Positions 44,112 to 53,040 are shown, counted from the stretch's first letter. The stretch is DNA of 64,000 bases from Alphaproteobacteria bacterium (GCA_020638555.1 JACKII010000002.1:868001-932000), one strand, 5' to 3'. Program-made: numbers and translations. Notes: generated from the letters alone by a model not told the origin.

Positions 44112-45074
44112 CTACATCCAGCCGCGTTCCTTGTAATACTTGATCGCGCCCGGGTGCAGCGGAGCGGACAGGCTGTCCTTGATCATTTCTTCCGGCTTCA
44201 GGTTGGCGAAGGCCGGGTGCAGCTTCTTGAAGTCGTCGAAATTGTCGAACACCGCCTTGACGACCACATAGACCACATTGTCCGGCACCTTGGCCGAGGT
44301 GATGAAGGTCGCGCCGACGCCGAAGGTGTGGATGTCCTCCGGGTTGCCGCTGTACATGCCGCCCGGAATGATCGCATGGCGATAGAACGCGTTGTCGGCC
44401 ACCAGCTTGTCGATGTCCGGGCCGGTCACGTTCACCAGCTTCGCGTCGCAGCTCGACACGGTTTCCTGGGTCAGCGCGGACGGATGGCCCACCAGCCAGA
44501 AATAGGCGTCGATCTTGTTGTCGCAAAGCGCCTGCCCGGTCTCGGCCGATTTCAGCTCGGCCGCCAGCGCCAGGTCGCTGCGCTGCCAGCCCATGGCTTG
44601 CTCCAGCACCTCCCAGGTGCCGCGGGTGCCGCTGCCGGCATTGCCGATATTGACCCGCTTGCCCTTGGCGTCGTGGATGTTCTTGATGCCGCTGTCGGCG
44701 CGCGCCAGCATGGTGACCGGCTCCGCGTGAACGCTGAACACCGAGCGCTCGTCCGTGAACGGCCCCTGTTCCGCGAATTTCGAGGTGCCGTGATAGGCGT
44801 GATACTGCCAGTCCGACTGCGCCACGCCGAATTCCAGCTCGCCCGCCCGCACGGTGTTGATGTTGTAGATCGACCCGCCGGTGCTTTCGGCCGAGCAGCG
44901 GATGCCGTGCTCCTTGCGGCCCTTGTTGACCATCCGACAAATGGCGCCACCAGTCGGGTAATAGACGCCGGTAACGCCACCGGTGCCGATGGAGATGAAC
45001 TGCTGTTCCGCCTGCGCCGGGAAGGCCAGACTGCCGGCCAGCGCCAGCGCCGCAAATCCAAGTGTCCACTTCAT
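44112..45074 (-). CDS. TAXI-family TRAP transporter solute-binding protein
   Basis: 320 residues from the ATG at 45072-45074. Signal peptide cleaved near AQA-E. ISIGTGGVTGVYYPTGGAIC is the TAXI family start; GGSIYNINTVRAGELEFG and NIGNAGSGTRGTWEVLE continue it. It captures substrate in the periplasm for the fused permease encoded 128 bp downstream. A TATAAT and an inverted repeat lie upstream. The neighbouring aminotransferase suggests an amino-acid or keto-acid substrate, but this is guesswork. Confidence 0.93.
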   Translation of the reverse strand: MKWTLGFAALALAGSLAFPAQAEQQFISIGTGGVTGVYYPTGGAICRMVNKGRKEHGIRCSAESTGGSIYNINTVRAGELEFGVAQSDWQYHAYHGTSKFAEQGPFTDERSVFSVHAEPVTMLARADSGIKNIHDAKGKRVNIGNAGSGTRGTWEVLEQAMGWQRSDLALAAELKSAETGQALCDNKIDAYFWLVGHPSALTQETVSSCDAKLVNVTGPDIDKLVADNAFYRHAIIPGGMYSGNPEDIHTFGVGATFITSAKVPDNVVYVVVKAVFDNFDDFKKLHPAFANLKPEEMIKDSLSAPLHPGAIKYYKERGWM

Positions 45075-45081
45075 GTACCGT

Positions 45082-45120
45082 TCTCCCATTATAATTGTGG
45101 CAAGAGTGTCGGATGGGAGA
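45082..45120 (-). promoter_or_regulatory. TATAAT with flanking 8-bp inverted repeat upstream of the TAXI gene
   Basis: TCTCCCAT (45082-45089) and ATGGGAGA (45113-45120) are perfect inverted copies 31 bp apart, about three helical turns. On the minus strand a consensus TATAAT (45088-45093) overlaps the inner edge of the first arm, and that arm also supplies the GGGAGA ribosome site. No clear -35 is present, so an activator may be needed. Confidence 0.45.
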
Positions 45121-45154
45121 ATAAGGTTTCCGAGAGTGTATTGATAGTTTTGTC

Positions 45155-46486
45155 TTATACGTCGATCGACGCATCCACCGCTTCACCCAGTAGGGTCACG
45201 GCCAGTTCCAGTTCGCGGTCGCTGGCATTGTAGGGCGGCGCCAGGGTGACATGGTCGCCCTGCACGCCGTCGATGGTGCCGCCCATGGGATAGCAGATCA
45301 GGCCGCGCGCCAGCGCCTCCTGCCCCAGGCGGACATGGCGTTTCTCCGCCGGGTCGAACGCTGCCTTGGAGGCGCGGTCGGCGACGAATTCCAGGCTCCA
45401 GAAATAGCCGCGGCCACGGATGTCGCCCACATGGGCGTGGTTGCCGAACCGCTCCTGCAACAGGGCTTCGAGGCGTGGGCCGTTGTTGCGCACATGCTCG
45501 ACCAGCCCTTCCTCGCGCAGCACCTGCTGCACGGCCAGGCCGGCGGCGCAGGCGACCGGGTGGCCCATATAGGTGTGGCCATGGGTGAAGGCGCCCGAGC
45601 CCAGGCGATAGGCCTCCACCACCGCGTCCGAGGCCAGCACGCAGCCGATCGGCTGGAAGCCGCCGCCCAGCCCCTTGGCCATGACGATCAGGTCCGCCTG
45701 CACGCCGTCATGCTCCAGCGCATAGAGCGTGCCGCAGCGGCCCATGCCGCTCATCACCTCGTCGGCGACGAACAGCACGCCGTGGGCGTCGCAGATCTCG
45801 CGGATGCGCCGGAAATAGCCCGGCACCGCCGGCGCCGAGCCCAGGGTCGCGCCCACCACCGGCTCGGCGACGAAGGCCGCCACCGTCTCCGGCCCCAGGC
45901 GCTGGATTTCCGCTTCCAACTCGTCGGCGGCGCGGCGGCCATAGTCGGCCTCGCTTTCGCCGTCCCGCCGGTCGCGATAGGCGTAGCAGGGCGCGATATG
46001 GCTCATGGCGTCGGAGAGCAGCGGCGCATAGGGCGCGCGCCTCGCCATGTTGCCGCCGACCGCCAGCGCCCCCAGCGTGTTGCCGTGATAGCTCTGGCGC
46101 CGCGCGATGATGCGGGTGCGCTGCGGCTCGCCCTTTTCCAGCCAGTATTGCCGCGCCATCTTGATCGCGCTTTCGATCGCCTCCGACCCGCCGGAGACGA
46201 AAAAGGCGCGGGCCATGTTGGCGGGCGCGTGAGCGATCAGGTCGTCCGCCAGGGCTTCCTGTGCCGTGTTGGTGAAGAAGCCGGTGTGGGCGTAATCCAG
46301 CCGGCCGATCTGTTCGCGGATCGCCTCCACCACCTTGGGGTGGCTGTGCCCCAGGCACGAGACCGCGGCGCCGCCCGACGCGTCCAGATAGCGCTTGCCC
46401 TGGTTGTCGAAAATGAAAGCGCCCTCGGCGGCGACCGCGGTCAGCGGCGGCGAGGCGAGCGAGCGATGGAAGACGTGGCTCGGCAT
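45155..46486 (-). CDS. Class III PLP-dependent aminotransferase
   Basis: 443 residues; GGAGA precedes the ATG. GGSEAIESAIKMARQYW and YHGNTLGALAVGG are class III signatures; FVADEVMSGMGR carries the PLP-contacting Asp, and the Schiff-base lysine is Lys271 in MAKGLGGGF. Such enzymes act on omega-amino groups (beta-alanine, GABA, taurine, amines) with pyruvate or 2-oxoglutarate. It lies 80 bp upstream of the TAXI gene on the same strand, so one operon with the transporter is possible. Confidence 0.92.
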   Translation of the reverse strand: MPSHVFHRSLASPPLTAVAAEGAFIFDNQGKRYLDASGGAAVSCLGHSHPKVVEAIREQIGRLDYAHTGFFTNTAQEALADDLIAHAPANMARAFFVSGGSEAIESAIKMARQYWLEKGEPQRTRIIARRQSYHGNTLGALAVGGNMARRAPYAPLLSDAMSHIAPCYAYRDRRDGESEADYGRRAADELEAEIQRLGPETVAAFVAEPVVGATLGSAPAVPGYFRRIREICDAHGVLFVADEVMSGMGRCGTLYALEHDGVQADLIVMAKGLGGGFQPIGCVLASDAVVEAYRLGSGAFTHGHTYMGHPVACAAGLAVQQVLREEGLVEHVRNNGPRLEALLQERFGNHAHVGDIRGRGYFWSLEFVADRASKAAFDPAEKRHVRLGQEALARGLICYPMGGTIDGVQGDHVTLAPPYNASDRELELAVTLLGEAVDASIDV

Positions 46487-46589
46487 GGGAAACTCTCCGA
46501 ACGGGGGTTTTCCCTATACCTAGCGCCCAAAATGCGGTTTCGCTATGGTCGCGCCGCTTTCAACCGCCAGCCAGGAGCCTTTGCAAGCG

Positions 46590-47105
46590 ATGGACCTGAA
46601 AGAGCATATTCGCGGCATCCCGGATTTCCCGAAGCCGGGCATCCTGTTCTACGACATCTCGACGCTTCTGGCCGAGCCGAAGGCGTGGCGCCACACGGTC
46701 TACCAGCTGGCGGCGCACCTGACGCCTTATGAGCCGGACGTGCTGGCCGGCATCGAAAGCCGCGGCTTCCTGGTCGCCGCCCCGCTGGCGCTGGCGCTCG
46801 GCTGCGGCTTCACCATGGTGCGCAAGCAAGGCAAGCTGCCGGGCGAGACCGTACGCTATTCCTATGACCTGGAATACGGCAGCGATACGATCGAGATCCA
46901 GAAGGACGCCGTGCAGCCGGGGCAGCGCGTGGTGATCCTGGACGACCTGCTGGCAACGGGCGGCACCATGGCCGCGGCGGTCGACCTGTTCCGCAAGGTG
47001 GGCGCGGAAGTGGTGGGCGCTGCCACCATCATCGAACTGACCTTTCTCGAAGGTCGCAAGCGGCTGGACGTGCCGGTGACGACCCTGGTCGAATACGCCT
47101 CCTGA
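46590..47105 (+). CDS. apt: Adenine phosphoribosyltransferase
   Basis: 171 residues from the ATG at 46590, with AGGAG upstream. IRGIPDFPKPGILFYDISTL is the Apt N-terminus, GIESRGFLVAAPLAL the middle segment, and VVILDDLLATGGTMAAAV the PRPP-binding loop. It salvages adenine to AMP. It is divergent from the aminotransferase and appears monocistronic. Confidence 0.96.
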   Translation: MDLKEHIRGIPDFPKPGILFYDISTLLAEPKAWRHTVYQLAAHLTPYEPDVLAGIESRGFLVAAPLALALGCGFTMVRKQGKLPGETVRYSYDLEYGSDTIEIQKDAVQPGQRVVILDDLLATGGTMAAAVDLFRKVGAEVVGAATIIELTFLEGRKRLDVPVTTLVEYAS

Positions 47106-47194
47106 CCGACACCCGCCCCCGGCGGCGCTGTACCCTCAGGGTATCCACTGCCGACGGCCCCTGATCCGCACGACGCGGACGCGTCGCCCGTGCA

Positions 47195-47300
47195 TCCCTC
47201 TCCCACCGCCCCCGCGCAGGCGGGGGCCCATGCCCGGGTGCCTCTCACGCAGTTCCCACTCCGTGAGGGGCACCCGGGCCTGAACTTCCCGGCCGGGCAG
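47195..47300. repeat. Family B repeat between convergent genes
   Basis: Contains GCCCCCGCGCAGGCGGGGGC and CCATGCCCGGGTGCC, with an inverted GAGGGGCACCCGGGCC on the right. It forms a long hairpin in the gap after apt. Confidence 0.78.
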
Positions 47301-47320
47301 GGGAAGCGGAGGCTCGCCCC

Positions 47321-48430
47321 TTACTCGGCCGCCATGCGGGTGGCGGAGAGTTCGTCCTCCACCTTCCACGACTTCACCACCGGCAGCACTTCCTTGATAT
47401 AGAGTTCGAGGCCGGTCTTGGCGGCCTCGAACGGGATGCCGCCGAAGCGGAAGCTGGTGGCCAGTTCGTAGTCGCCGACCAGTTTCCGGCGCTCTTCCAG
47501 CATGCGCAGGATGTGGTCCGGCGTGCCCCAGACGCTGGCGGACATGAAGCCGTCGATAATGCCGTCCATGCCGATTTCCTTCGCCGTGGCGATCTTGGCG
47601 GCATAGGCGTCATAGCCTTTGACGGTGGCGAAATGCTCGCCCAGCAGTTCGTAATGGTCGAAATTCGACATCACGAACTTGCCCATCCAATCCCGCGCCT
47701 TCTCCCGCGCGCCGTCCATGGTCGGCGTGCAGACGCAGAAATCGGCCATCAGCGGCGGCGGCGCCTTGCGGCCGTGCATTTCCTGGAACAGTTGGCGGTG
47801 GCGCTCGATCGCCGGCAGGCGGCTTTCCCACGGCCGGTCGGAGAACATGACCATGCGCGCCGCGATCTTCGCCGCCGAAACCACGGAATCGTCGCTGGAG
47901 GCGACGGCATAGAGCCGGTTCCGGATCGGGAAGCGCGGCCGCGGCCGCAGTTCGGCGCGCGGCTGCTTGTAGTGCGGGCCGTCGCCCTCGATGAAGCCGG
48001 TCTCCAGCGCCTCGACGATCATCTTGGCCGCCTCGTCGAACCGGGTGCGGCTTTCGTCCATGCTGGTGCGGAAAATGTTGAACTCGCGCCGGGCCAGGCC
48101 GCGGCCGATGCCGAAGCGCAGGCGGCCGTTGCAGAAATGGTCCAGCATGGAGACCTTTTCCGCGACGCGCAGCGGGTCGTTCCAGGGCAGGATCACCGCC
48201 GCGGTGCCGACGTCGATCTGCGGATATTTCGCCGCCAGATAGCTCATCAATTGCAGATTGTCGGGGCAGAACGAGTAGTCGTCGTCGTGGTGCTCCACGG
48301 CCCAGAGGCAGTCGAACCCGCCTTCCGCGGCGATTTCGGCGATGGCCAGTTCCTCGTCCCAGCATTGCTGGTCGGTGACGCCGGGCGGGCAGCCATAGGT
48401 GGCGAAAACCATCTGCAAGCCAACATCCAT
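47321..48430 (-). CDS. LLM flavin-dependent oxidoreductase (luciferase-like)
   Basis: 369 residues; AGGAA precedes the ATG. Luciferase-like barrel: WAVEHHDDDYSFCPDN, GTAAVILPWNDPLRVAEKVS, LRFGIGRGLARREF. The C-terminal part includes WGTPDHILRMLEERR. No motif identifies the substrate. A paralogue with the same core (EHHFTGYS, VIVLPWHDPVRVAE) is at 58092-59240. It lies between family B repeat sequence and a divergent alpha/beta hydrolase. Confidence 0.87.
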   Translation of the reverse strand: MDVGLQMVFATYGCPPGVTDQQCWDEELAIAEIAAEGGFDCLWAVEHHDDDYSFCPDNLQLMSYLAAKYPQIDVGTAAVILPWNDPLRVAEKVSMLDHFCNGRLRFGIGRGLARREFNIFRTSMDESRTRFDEAAKMIVEALETGFIEGDGPHYKQPRAELRPRPRFPIRNRLYAVASSDDSVVSAAKIAARMVMFSDRPWESRLPAIERHRQLFQEMHGRKAPPPLMADFCVCTPTMDGAREKARDWMGKFVMSNFDHYELLGEHFATVKGYDAYAAKIATAKEIGMDGIIDGFMSASVWGTPDHILRMLEERRKLVGDYELATSFRFGGIPFEAAKTGLELYIKEVLPVVKSWKVEDELSATRMAAE

Positions 48431-48600
48431 GGGGCTGGTTCCTTATTCCATAGGCGGGTTTCGACTTTTGTCGTATGCAGTCTAGGAAGGACGCGCGCGC
48501 CGGATCAAGGCGCGATTGTCCGCCGCGCCAGCGGACAAAGGCCGCAGGGCCATGGTAAAAGCACCGCCAACGCAACCGAATGCCTGCCGGAGGGCGCCTC

Positions 48601-49431
48601 ATGAAAACCGCACGCATCAACGATTACGCCATGGCCTATCTCGATCTGGGACAGGCGGAGGGCGGGCGGCCGCCGCTGGTCTGCGTGCACGGCTCGCTCA
48701 ACGATTTCCGCGCCTGGGTGCCGGTAATGGGGCCGCTGTCCGCCGGCCGCCGCCTGATCATGCCGAGCCTGCGCCACTATTTTCCGGAGCACTGGGACGG
48801 GCAGGGCGGCCGGTTCACCATGGCCCAGCATGTCGAGGACGTGATCGCCTTCCTCGACCATCTGGCCCTGGGGCCGGTCGACCTGATCGGCCATAGCCGC
48901 GGCGGGCATCTGGGCTTCCGTCTCGCCTCGAAGCGGCCGGACCTGTTGCGGCGTCTGGTGCTGGCCGAGCCCGGCGGCACGCTCGACGACTCGCTGTTGC
49001 CGGAGGAAGCCAAAAGCCTCCCGCCCGGCGCCGGCTCGCGCGCGCATGTGGCCGCCGCCTCGGAGAGGATCGCGGCGGGCGACGTGGAAGGCGGGCTCCG
49101 TGTCTTCATCGATGGCATCAACGGCCCCGGCTCGTGGGACAATCTCGCCGCCGCGGACCGGATGATGCGCGAGGACAATGTCTACACCCTGCTGGCCCAG
49201 GTGAACGAGGGCCGCCAGCCCTTCACCCGGGCGGAGGCCGAGGCCCTGGCCGTGCCGACCCTGTTCGTCGGCGGCGCCGACACCACCGGCATGCTGCCGA
49301 TCGTCCTCAAGGCGCTGTCGGCGCACGTGCCGGGCGCGCAAGTCGCGATGATTCCCAACGCCGGCCACAGCATGTTCCGCCAGCAACCGAAAGCCTTCTG
49401 CCAGGCGGTGCTGCCCTTCCTGGACGGGTAG
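48601..49431 (+). CDS. Alpha/beta hydrolase
   Basis: 276 residues from the ATG at 48601. LVCVHGSLNDFRAW is the oxyanion segment, IGHSRGGHLG the nucleophile elbow and NAGHSMFRQ the catalytic His region. It is a core-domain hydrolase with a helical cap at about 130-200. It is divergent from the LLM oxidoreductase (170 bp between starts), a pairing that could share a promoter region. Substrate unknown. Confidence 0.86.
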   Translation: MKTARINDYAMAYLDLGQAEGGRPPLVCVHGSLNDFRAWVPVMGPLSAGRRLIMPSLRHYFPEHWDGQGGRFTMAQHVEDVIAFLDHLALGPVDLIGHSRGGHLGFRLASKRPDLLRRLVLAEPGGTLDDSLLPEEAKSLPPGAGSRAHVAAASERIAAGDVEGGLRVFIDGINGPGSWDNLAAADRMMREDNVYTLLAQVNEGRQPFTRAEAEALAVPTLFVGGADTTGMLPIVLKALSAHVPGAQVAMIPNAGHSMFRQQPKAFCQAVLPFLDG

Positions 49432-49460
49432 CGCGAGTTCTTTTTCCGCCGGTTCACCAC

Positions 49461-49583
49461 CCCATCTTCCCTGTCCTCGCGGAAGCGGGGCCCCATGCCC
49501 GAGAGAGCAATACAGACTCCTTGTCCTGTGAGAAACCCTCAGGCATGGGCTCCCGCTTGCGCGGGAGATGGGGCAGGAGAGGG
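49461..49583. repeat. Family B repeat, full copy
   Basis: About 120 bp, nearly identical to 27521-27642, with the same inverted halves around CCCATCTTCCCTGTCCTCGC and GCGCGGGAGATGGGGCAGGA. It ends about 70 bp before the lipoprotein stop. Confidence 0.88.
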
Positions 49584-49651
49584 GGCAACCAGTACCGAAT
49601 GCGGTCTTGCGCTGCCTCCCGCCCGCGCCCGCCGCCGCCGGCAAAGCGGAC

Positions 49652-49846
49652 CTATTTCGACAGGATCACCCACTCGCCGGATTGGCCGGACAGGACGCCG
49701 GGGCCTTTGGGAACGCCCCGGTGGTCCTGGGAGTCCGGGTCCGGCGGTTGGGTCTGGACGCCGCTACAGGCCGCCAGCGCCAGGCCCAGCGCCAGAACAA
49801 GCGCCCGGGCCCGACCGGACAGGGGCGAGGCGTTTGTGTGTGTCAT
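49652..49846 (-). CDS. Small putative lipoprotein
   Basis: 64 residues from the ATG at 49844-49846. Signal sequence ALVLALGLALAAC with lipobox LAAC, then a short Pro/Asp-rich tail ending GEWVILSK. No family recognised. An in-frame ATG 27 bp upstream exists only because of a 27-bp tandem duplication, so either start may be used (64 or 73 residues). It follows the porin on the same strand and is probably cotranscribed. Confidence 0.6.
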   Translation of the reverse strand: MTHTNASPLSGRARALVLALGLALAACSGVQTQPPDPDSQDHRGVPKGPGVLSGQSGEWVILSK

Positions 49847-49888
49847 GCGCCCATGACCGTCTGTGTGTGTCATGCGGCCATGACCGTC
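49835..49888. repeat. 27-bp tandem duplication across the lipoprotein start and porin stop
   Basis: Units 49835-49861 and 49862-49888 differ at one base. The duplication carries TGTGTGTGTCATG, so it duplicates the lipoprotein start codon in frame and touches the last two bases of the porin TGA. Confidence 0.85.
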
Positions 49889-51194
49889 AGAATTTCACGC
49901 GGGTGCCGACCGAGACGACGTGGATGTCCTCATAGTCGGCATTGGTCTCGTCCAGCGTGTGCCAGCGATAGCCGGCATAGAATTCCACGCCGTATTCGGC
50001 CCAGTTCTGCACCACGGCAAAGCCGGCCGATTGGGCCTCGCTGTCGGTTCCGGCTTGCGGATTCACGTTCTCGTTATAGGCGTAGTCGAGGCTGAACGCG
50101 GTCGGTCCGATCGACACCAGGTCCCGCGCCATCCAACCGAGTTTGCCATAGACGCCCCAGGCATCGTCGCTGTTCGAACCGTCGCGGAAATCCTGGCCGC
50201 TGGATACGGTCAGGCTCAAGCCGGTGGGCTTGTGCAGCACCGAAACCGACCCGTCCAGCCGCTGGGCGTCGGTGCCGGAATGGCGCTCGGAGAAGGCGAC
50301 CGCCGCTTCGGCCCTGACGTCGTCGAGGTCCAGCCTGCCCGTGGAGGCCACGCTCCAGCGCCGGTCGGACGCGACATCGCCGGCAAAGCCGATACTCGCC
50401 GTTTTGTCACCGAATCGCGGCGTGTCGTATCGCAGCCGGCTGGTGCGGCTGTTGCCGTCGAAATCGTCGAAGACCGTGCCGATGCTCGGGCCATAGGCGC
50501 CGCTCTTCTTGTCGTAGAATTGGAGGCCGCCGGCCTGGCCCTCAAGGAAGGCGTACTGGATCACGCTCGTTCCCGACAGGTCCACCTCCGCCGTGTTGTC
50601 GCTGGCGGTGCTGCCCTGGCCGATGGTCAGGCGTCCGTAATCGTCGTGCTGGAAATAGGCTTCGACCTTGCGGCCCTCGAAGGTGAAGCTGCCCAGATCC
50701 TGGTCGTTCTGGCTGACCTTGCCGGAACTGTTCGACTGGAGTGCAACCTCCAGCACCGTGCCGAACGACATTTTGTCGTCCACCTTGGCGGTGCCGACCA
50801 CGCGCACGCGCGACGAAGAATTGTTGTTGTCGACGTTATAGAAGTCCGTCGCTTCTCCGTCGTTGGCCACGGTGACCATGCGGTTGATATGGCCGCTGAG
50901 CGCAATCTTGACGCGCTCATTGCCGTTGGTGACGGTTTTCGACTGGGTTGACGCCGCTTCGGTAGCCTTGGCAACCTGATCGGTTTTGGCCTGTAACTGG
51001 TTGTACTTGGTCAGGGTCTCGTCGAATTTCTGCTGCAATTGTTGCTGCTGGCGCTGCATCTGTTCGATCATTTGCTGCTGCTGCAACAGCATGCGTCGCA
51101 TCTCATCGAGCGACTGGCCCGCCGCCGCACCCGGAATCAAGGCGCCGGCTCCTATCGCCAGCAAACCCGCCGTGCCGAAACAACTCCGCCTCAT
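49887..51194 (-). CDS. Outer-membrane porin with N-terminal coiled coil
   Basis: 435 residues. Signal peptide to about GAAAG-Q, then a Gln-rich helical segment (about 28-75, with repeated QQQQ) that should form a trimeric coiled coil, then a beta-barrel of alternating residues ending in the outer-membrane signature VGTRVKF with terminal Phe. The barrel contains SGHINRMVTVANDG and DYGRLTIGQGSTAS, as in general trimeric porins. Pore selectivity cannot be read. An ATCCT/AGGAT palindrome at 51259-51271 upstream may be an operator. Confidence 0.85.
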   Translation of the reverse strand: MRRSCFGTAGLLAIGAGALIPGAAAGQSLDEMRRMLLQQQQMIEQMQRQQQQLQQKFDETLTKYNQLQAKTDQVAKATEAASTQSKTVTNGNERVKIALSGHINRMVTVANDGEATDFYNVDNNNSSSRVRVVGTAKVDDKMSFGTVLEVALQSNSSGKVSQNDQDLGSFTFEGRKVEAYFQHDDYGRLTIGQGSTASDNTAEVDLSGTSVIQYAFLEGQAGGLQFYDKKSGAYGPSIGTVFDDFDGNSRTSRLRYDTPRFGDKTASIGFAGDVASDRRWSVASTGRLDLDDVRAEAAVAFSERHSGTDAQRLDGSVSVLHKPTGLSLTVSSGQDFRDGSNSDDAWGVYGKLGWMARDLVSIGPTAFSLDYAYNENVNPQAGTDSEAQSAGFAVVQNWAEYGVEFYAGYRWHTLDETNADYEDIHVVSVGTRVKF

Positions 51195-51390
51195 CGGCTA
51201 TCTCACCCATCGCGTCAGGGCTTCCCCTTGCCTTGCAGAACGCCCTTTGGATGACGGTATCCTAATAGGATTTCCATCGAGGCAAAATTGCGCCGATGCG
51301 GTGGTGAAGACATAATTCAGTAGCTGTTGCGTGTGGGCAACAAGGCGCCGCTCGGTTCATTCATGGCCGTGCGATCGGCGGGGCCTTTCG

Positions 51391-51984
51391 TCAGACCGCC
51401 GCGCGGTCCCGACGCTCGGGTGCGGCGTTGGCCGATGCGCCATGGGTGCGGACCGCGTCGGTCGCCGTGCCGGCATCATGCTCCAGCAACTGGTCGATGA
51501 TCAGGCTCAGCAGGTCGCCGCGATTGCCGGCGCCGGATTTGCGGTAGATCGCGTTCAGATGTGCCTTTACCGTGCCTTCGGCGCTGCCGCGCACCGCGGC
51601 GATCTCGGCGATGGAGAGCCCCTTGATCAGCAGATTGGCGACGTCGCGCTCCGACGCCGTCAGGCGCCACGCGTCCAGCGCGGCCGCGATCACGTCCTGC
51701 ACCGCGGCCGACGCGATGGAGACATTGCGCTCCAGCTGGGCCTTGCGGCGCAGCAGGCTCAGGACGTACCGCACTTCGAAGGCGATGGCGGCCCAGAGCG
51801 ACACGGCCGCCAGGCCCTCGATGGCCAGATGCCAGTCCGGCCCCTCGGCCTGTGAGGATTCCGCCGAGCGGAACAGGTCGGTCACCGCGTCGAGGCCGAA
51901 GAACACGGCGCAGAACACCTGCGCCGCGATCAGCAGAAGCAGCGCCCAGGGCAGTGGGGTCCGGGTCGGGAATGGAAGGGCCAT
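51391..51984 (-). CDS. Membrane-anchored LuxR-type transcriptional regulator
   Basis: 197 residues. Two transmembrane segments come first (about 12-33 and 50-72), then a linker helix, then a LuxR-type helix-turn-helix (about 107-165): LTASERDVANLLIKGLSIAE and GTVKAHLNAIYRKSGAGNR. There is no receiver or autoinducer domain, so this is a one-component regulator fixed in the inner membrane. It starts 11 bp after the cytochrome b561 stop and is surely cotranscribed with it, which suggests sensing of membrane redox state or of the cytochrome itself. Confidence 0.85.
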   Translation of the reverse strand: MALPFPTRTPLPWALLLLIAAQVFCAVFFGLDAVTDLFRSAESSQAEGPDWHLAIEGLAAVSLWAAIAFEVRYVLSLLRRKAQLERNVSIASAAVQDVIAAALDAWRLTASERDVANLLIKGLSIAEIAAVRGSAEGTVKAHLNAIYRKSGAGNRGDLLSLIIDQLLEHDAGTATDAVRTHGASANAAPERRDRAAV

Positions 51985-51995
51985 CCATCCATCGC

Positions 51996-52526
51996 TCAGG
52001 AATCGGCGGGGGTCTCCTTATAGCCCGTGACCATGGCGCGCGGAAGGTTGATGCCGGTGCGGCGCGACTCAAAGACCACGGCGGCGATGTGGGCGACGAC
52101 CGAGATTTCGGCCCAGGTGACGGCGGCCTCGTGCAGTTCTTCCGGCCATTCCAGCCCCCAGAAGGCGTCCGTGGTCATCAGATAGCCGGAGGCCGCGATC
52201 ACCGCGAGCGTCAGCAGCAGGTTGTAGATCATCCAGGCGCCCAGCGGCGTGTGCCCCACATGCGGGCGCACCCGGCCGCTGGCGATGTCGCCCGCCTGTT
52301 GCAGCGCGCCGCCGACGCTGGGGGGGAAGCTGGCAAAGCGGGCATAGCGGCTGCCGACCACCCCCCAGACCAGCCGCGCGGCCACCAGGCCGGCCACGGT
52401 ATAGCCGATCCAGATATGCCACTGGCTCTCGTCTTCGACGAGCAGCGCATTCAGGGCGAAGCAGATGACGAGCGTCCAGTGGAACAGCCGCACGAACGGG
52501 TCCCAGACGCGGATTCGATGGGTCAT
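51996..52526 (-). CDS. Cytochrome b561-type membrane protein
   Basis: 176 residues from the ATG at 52524-52526, with AGGAA upstream. It starts RVWDPFVRLFHWTLV, the usual N-terminus of bacterial b561/Ni-hydrogenase-type cytochromes, and has four hydrophobic helices. Histidines in LFHWTL, WHIWIGY, GHTPLGAW and VVAHIAAV can bind two hemes b. It transfers electrons between the quinone pool and periplasmic acceptors. Genes for a PepSY protein (upstream) and a membrane LuxR-like regulator (downstream) flank it. Confidence 0.88.
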   Translation of the reverse strand: MTHRIRVWDPFVRLFHWTLVICFALNALLVEDESQWHIWIGYTVAGLVAARLVWGVVGSRYARFASFPPSVGGALQQAGDIASGRVRPHVGHTPLGAWMIYNLLLTLAVIAASGYLMTTDAFWGLEWPEELHEAAVTWAEISVVAHIAAVVFESRRTGINLPRAMVTGYKETPADS

Positions 52527-52562
52527 GACGGTTCCTGTGGAGCCGGAGGGGAGAGGCGGGGC

Positions 52563-52755
52563 GCGCCGATCTGTTCCCCGGAGGTGGCGGAGCGCCGATC
52601 TGTTCCCCGGAGGTGGCGGCGCGCCGATCTGTACCCCGGACGGTGCAGCGCGCCGATCCGGGGCCGGTGTCATCTCGCGAACACCGGCGGGGGCGGTGTT
52701 CGAAGGATGACGCCGGTCCCGGCCCGCCGCTCCGCGACGGCCGGGAAACGCGGGC
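52563..52755. repeat. Family A repeat with a 29-bp tandem array
   Basis: The unit GCGCCGATCTGTTCCCCGGA (plus nine bases) recurs at 52563, 52592 and 52621 with a 29-bp period, followed by the palindromic core of family A (ACACCGGCGG to GGTGTTCG). It lies between the PepSY and cytochrome genes, inside a likely operon. Confidence 0.85.
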
Positions 52756-52779
52756 ACGCGTTCCGGATGGCGGTCGGGT

Positions 52780-53040
52780 TCAGTCGGCGTCCTTCGTGCG
52801 CACCAGGTTCAGGTCGCGGTCGAGATAGAGTTCCGCCCGCTTGCCGTCTCTCAGCACATAGGCTTCGTACAGGCCGTCCTCGGCCTTGATCTTGCGCACG
52901 TCATACCCGTCCGCGGCGAGTTTCTCGCGGATGGCTCGTTCGGTCTGGGCGTCCAGGCGTTCATGGCCTTCGCTGGCCAGGGCGCCGGCGGCGGTGAGCG
53001 ACAGGGTGGCGGCCACGAGGGCGGCGGCAATCCGGTTCAT
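52780..53040 (-). CDS. Periplasmic PepSY-domain protein
   Basis: 86 residues from the ATG at 53038-53040, with GGGAG upstream. Signal peptide cleaved near ALA-S, then one PepSY module: REKLAADGYDVRKIKAEDG and AYVLRDGKRAELYLDRD. Small PepSY proteins often sit beside b-type cytochromes, as here, but their role is unclear. First gene of the PepSY, b561, LuxR-like group. Confidence 0.87.
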   Translation of the reverse strand: MNRIAAALVAATLSLTAAGALASEGHERLDAQTERAIREKLAADGYDVRKIKAEDGLYEAYVLRDGKRAELYLDRDLNLVRTKDAD

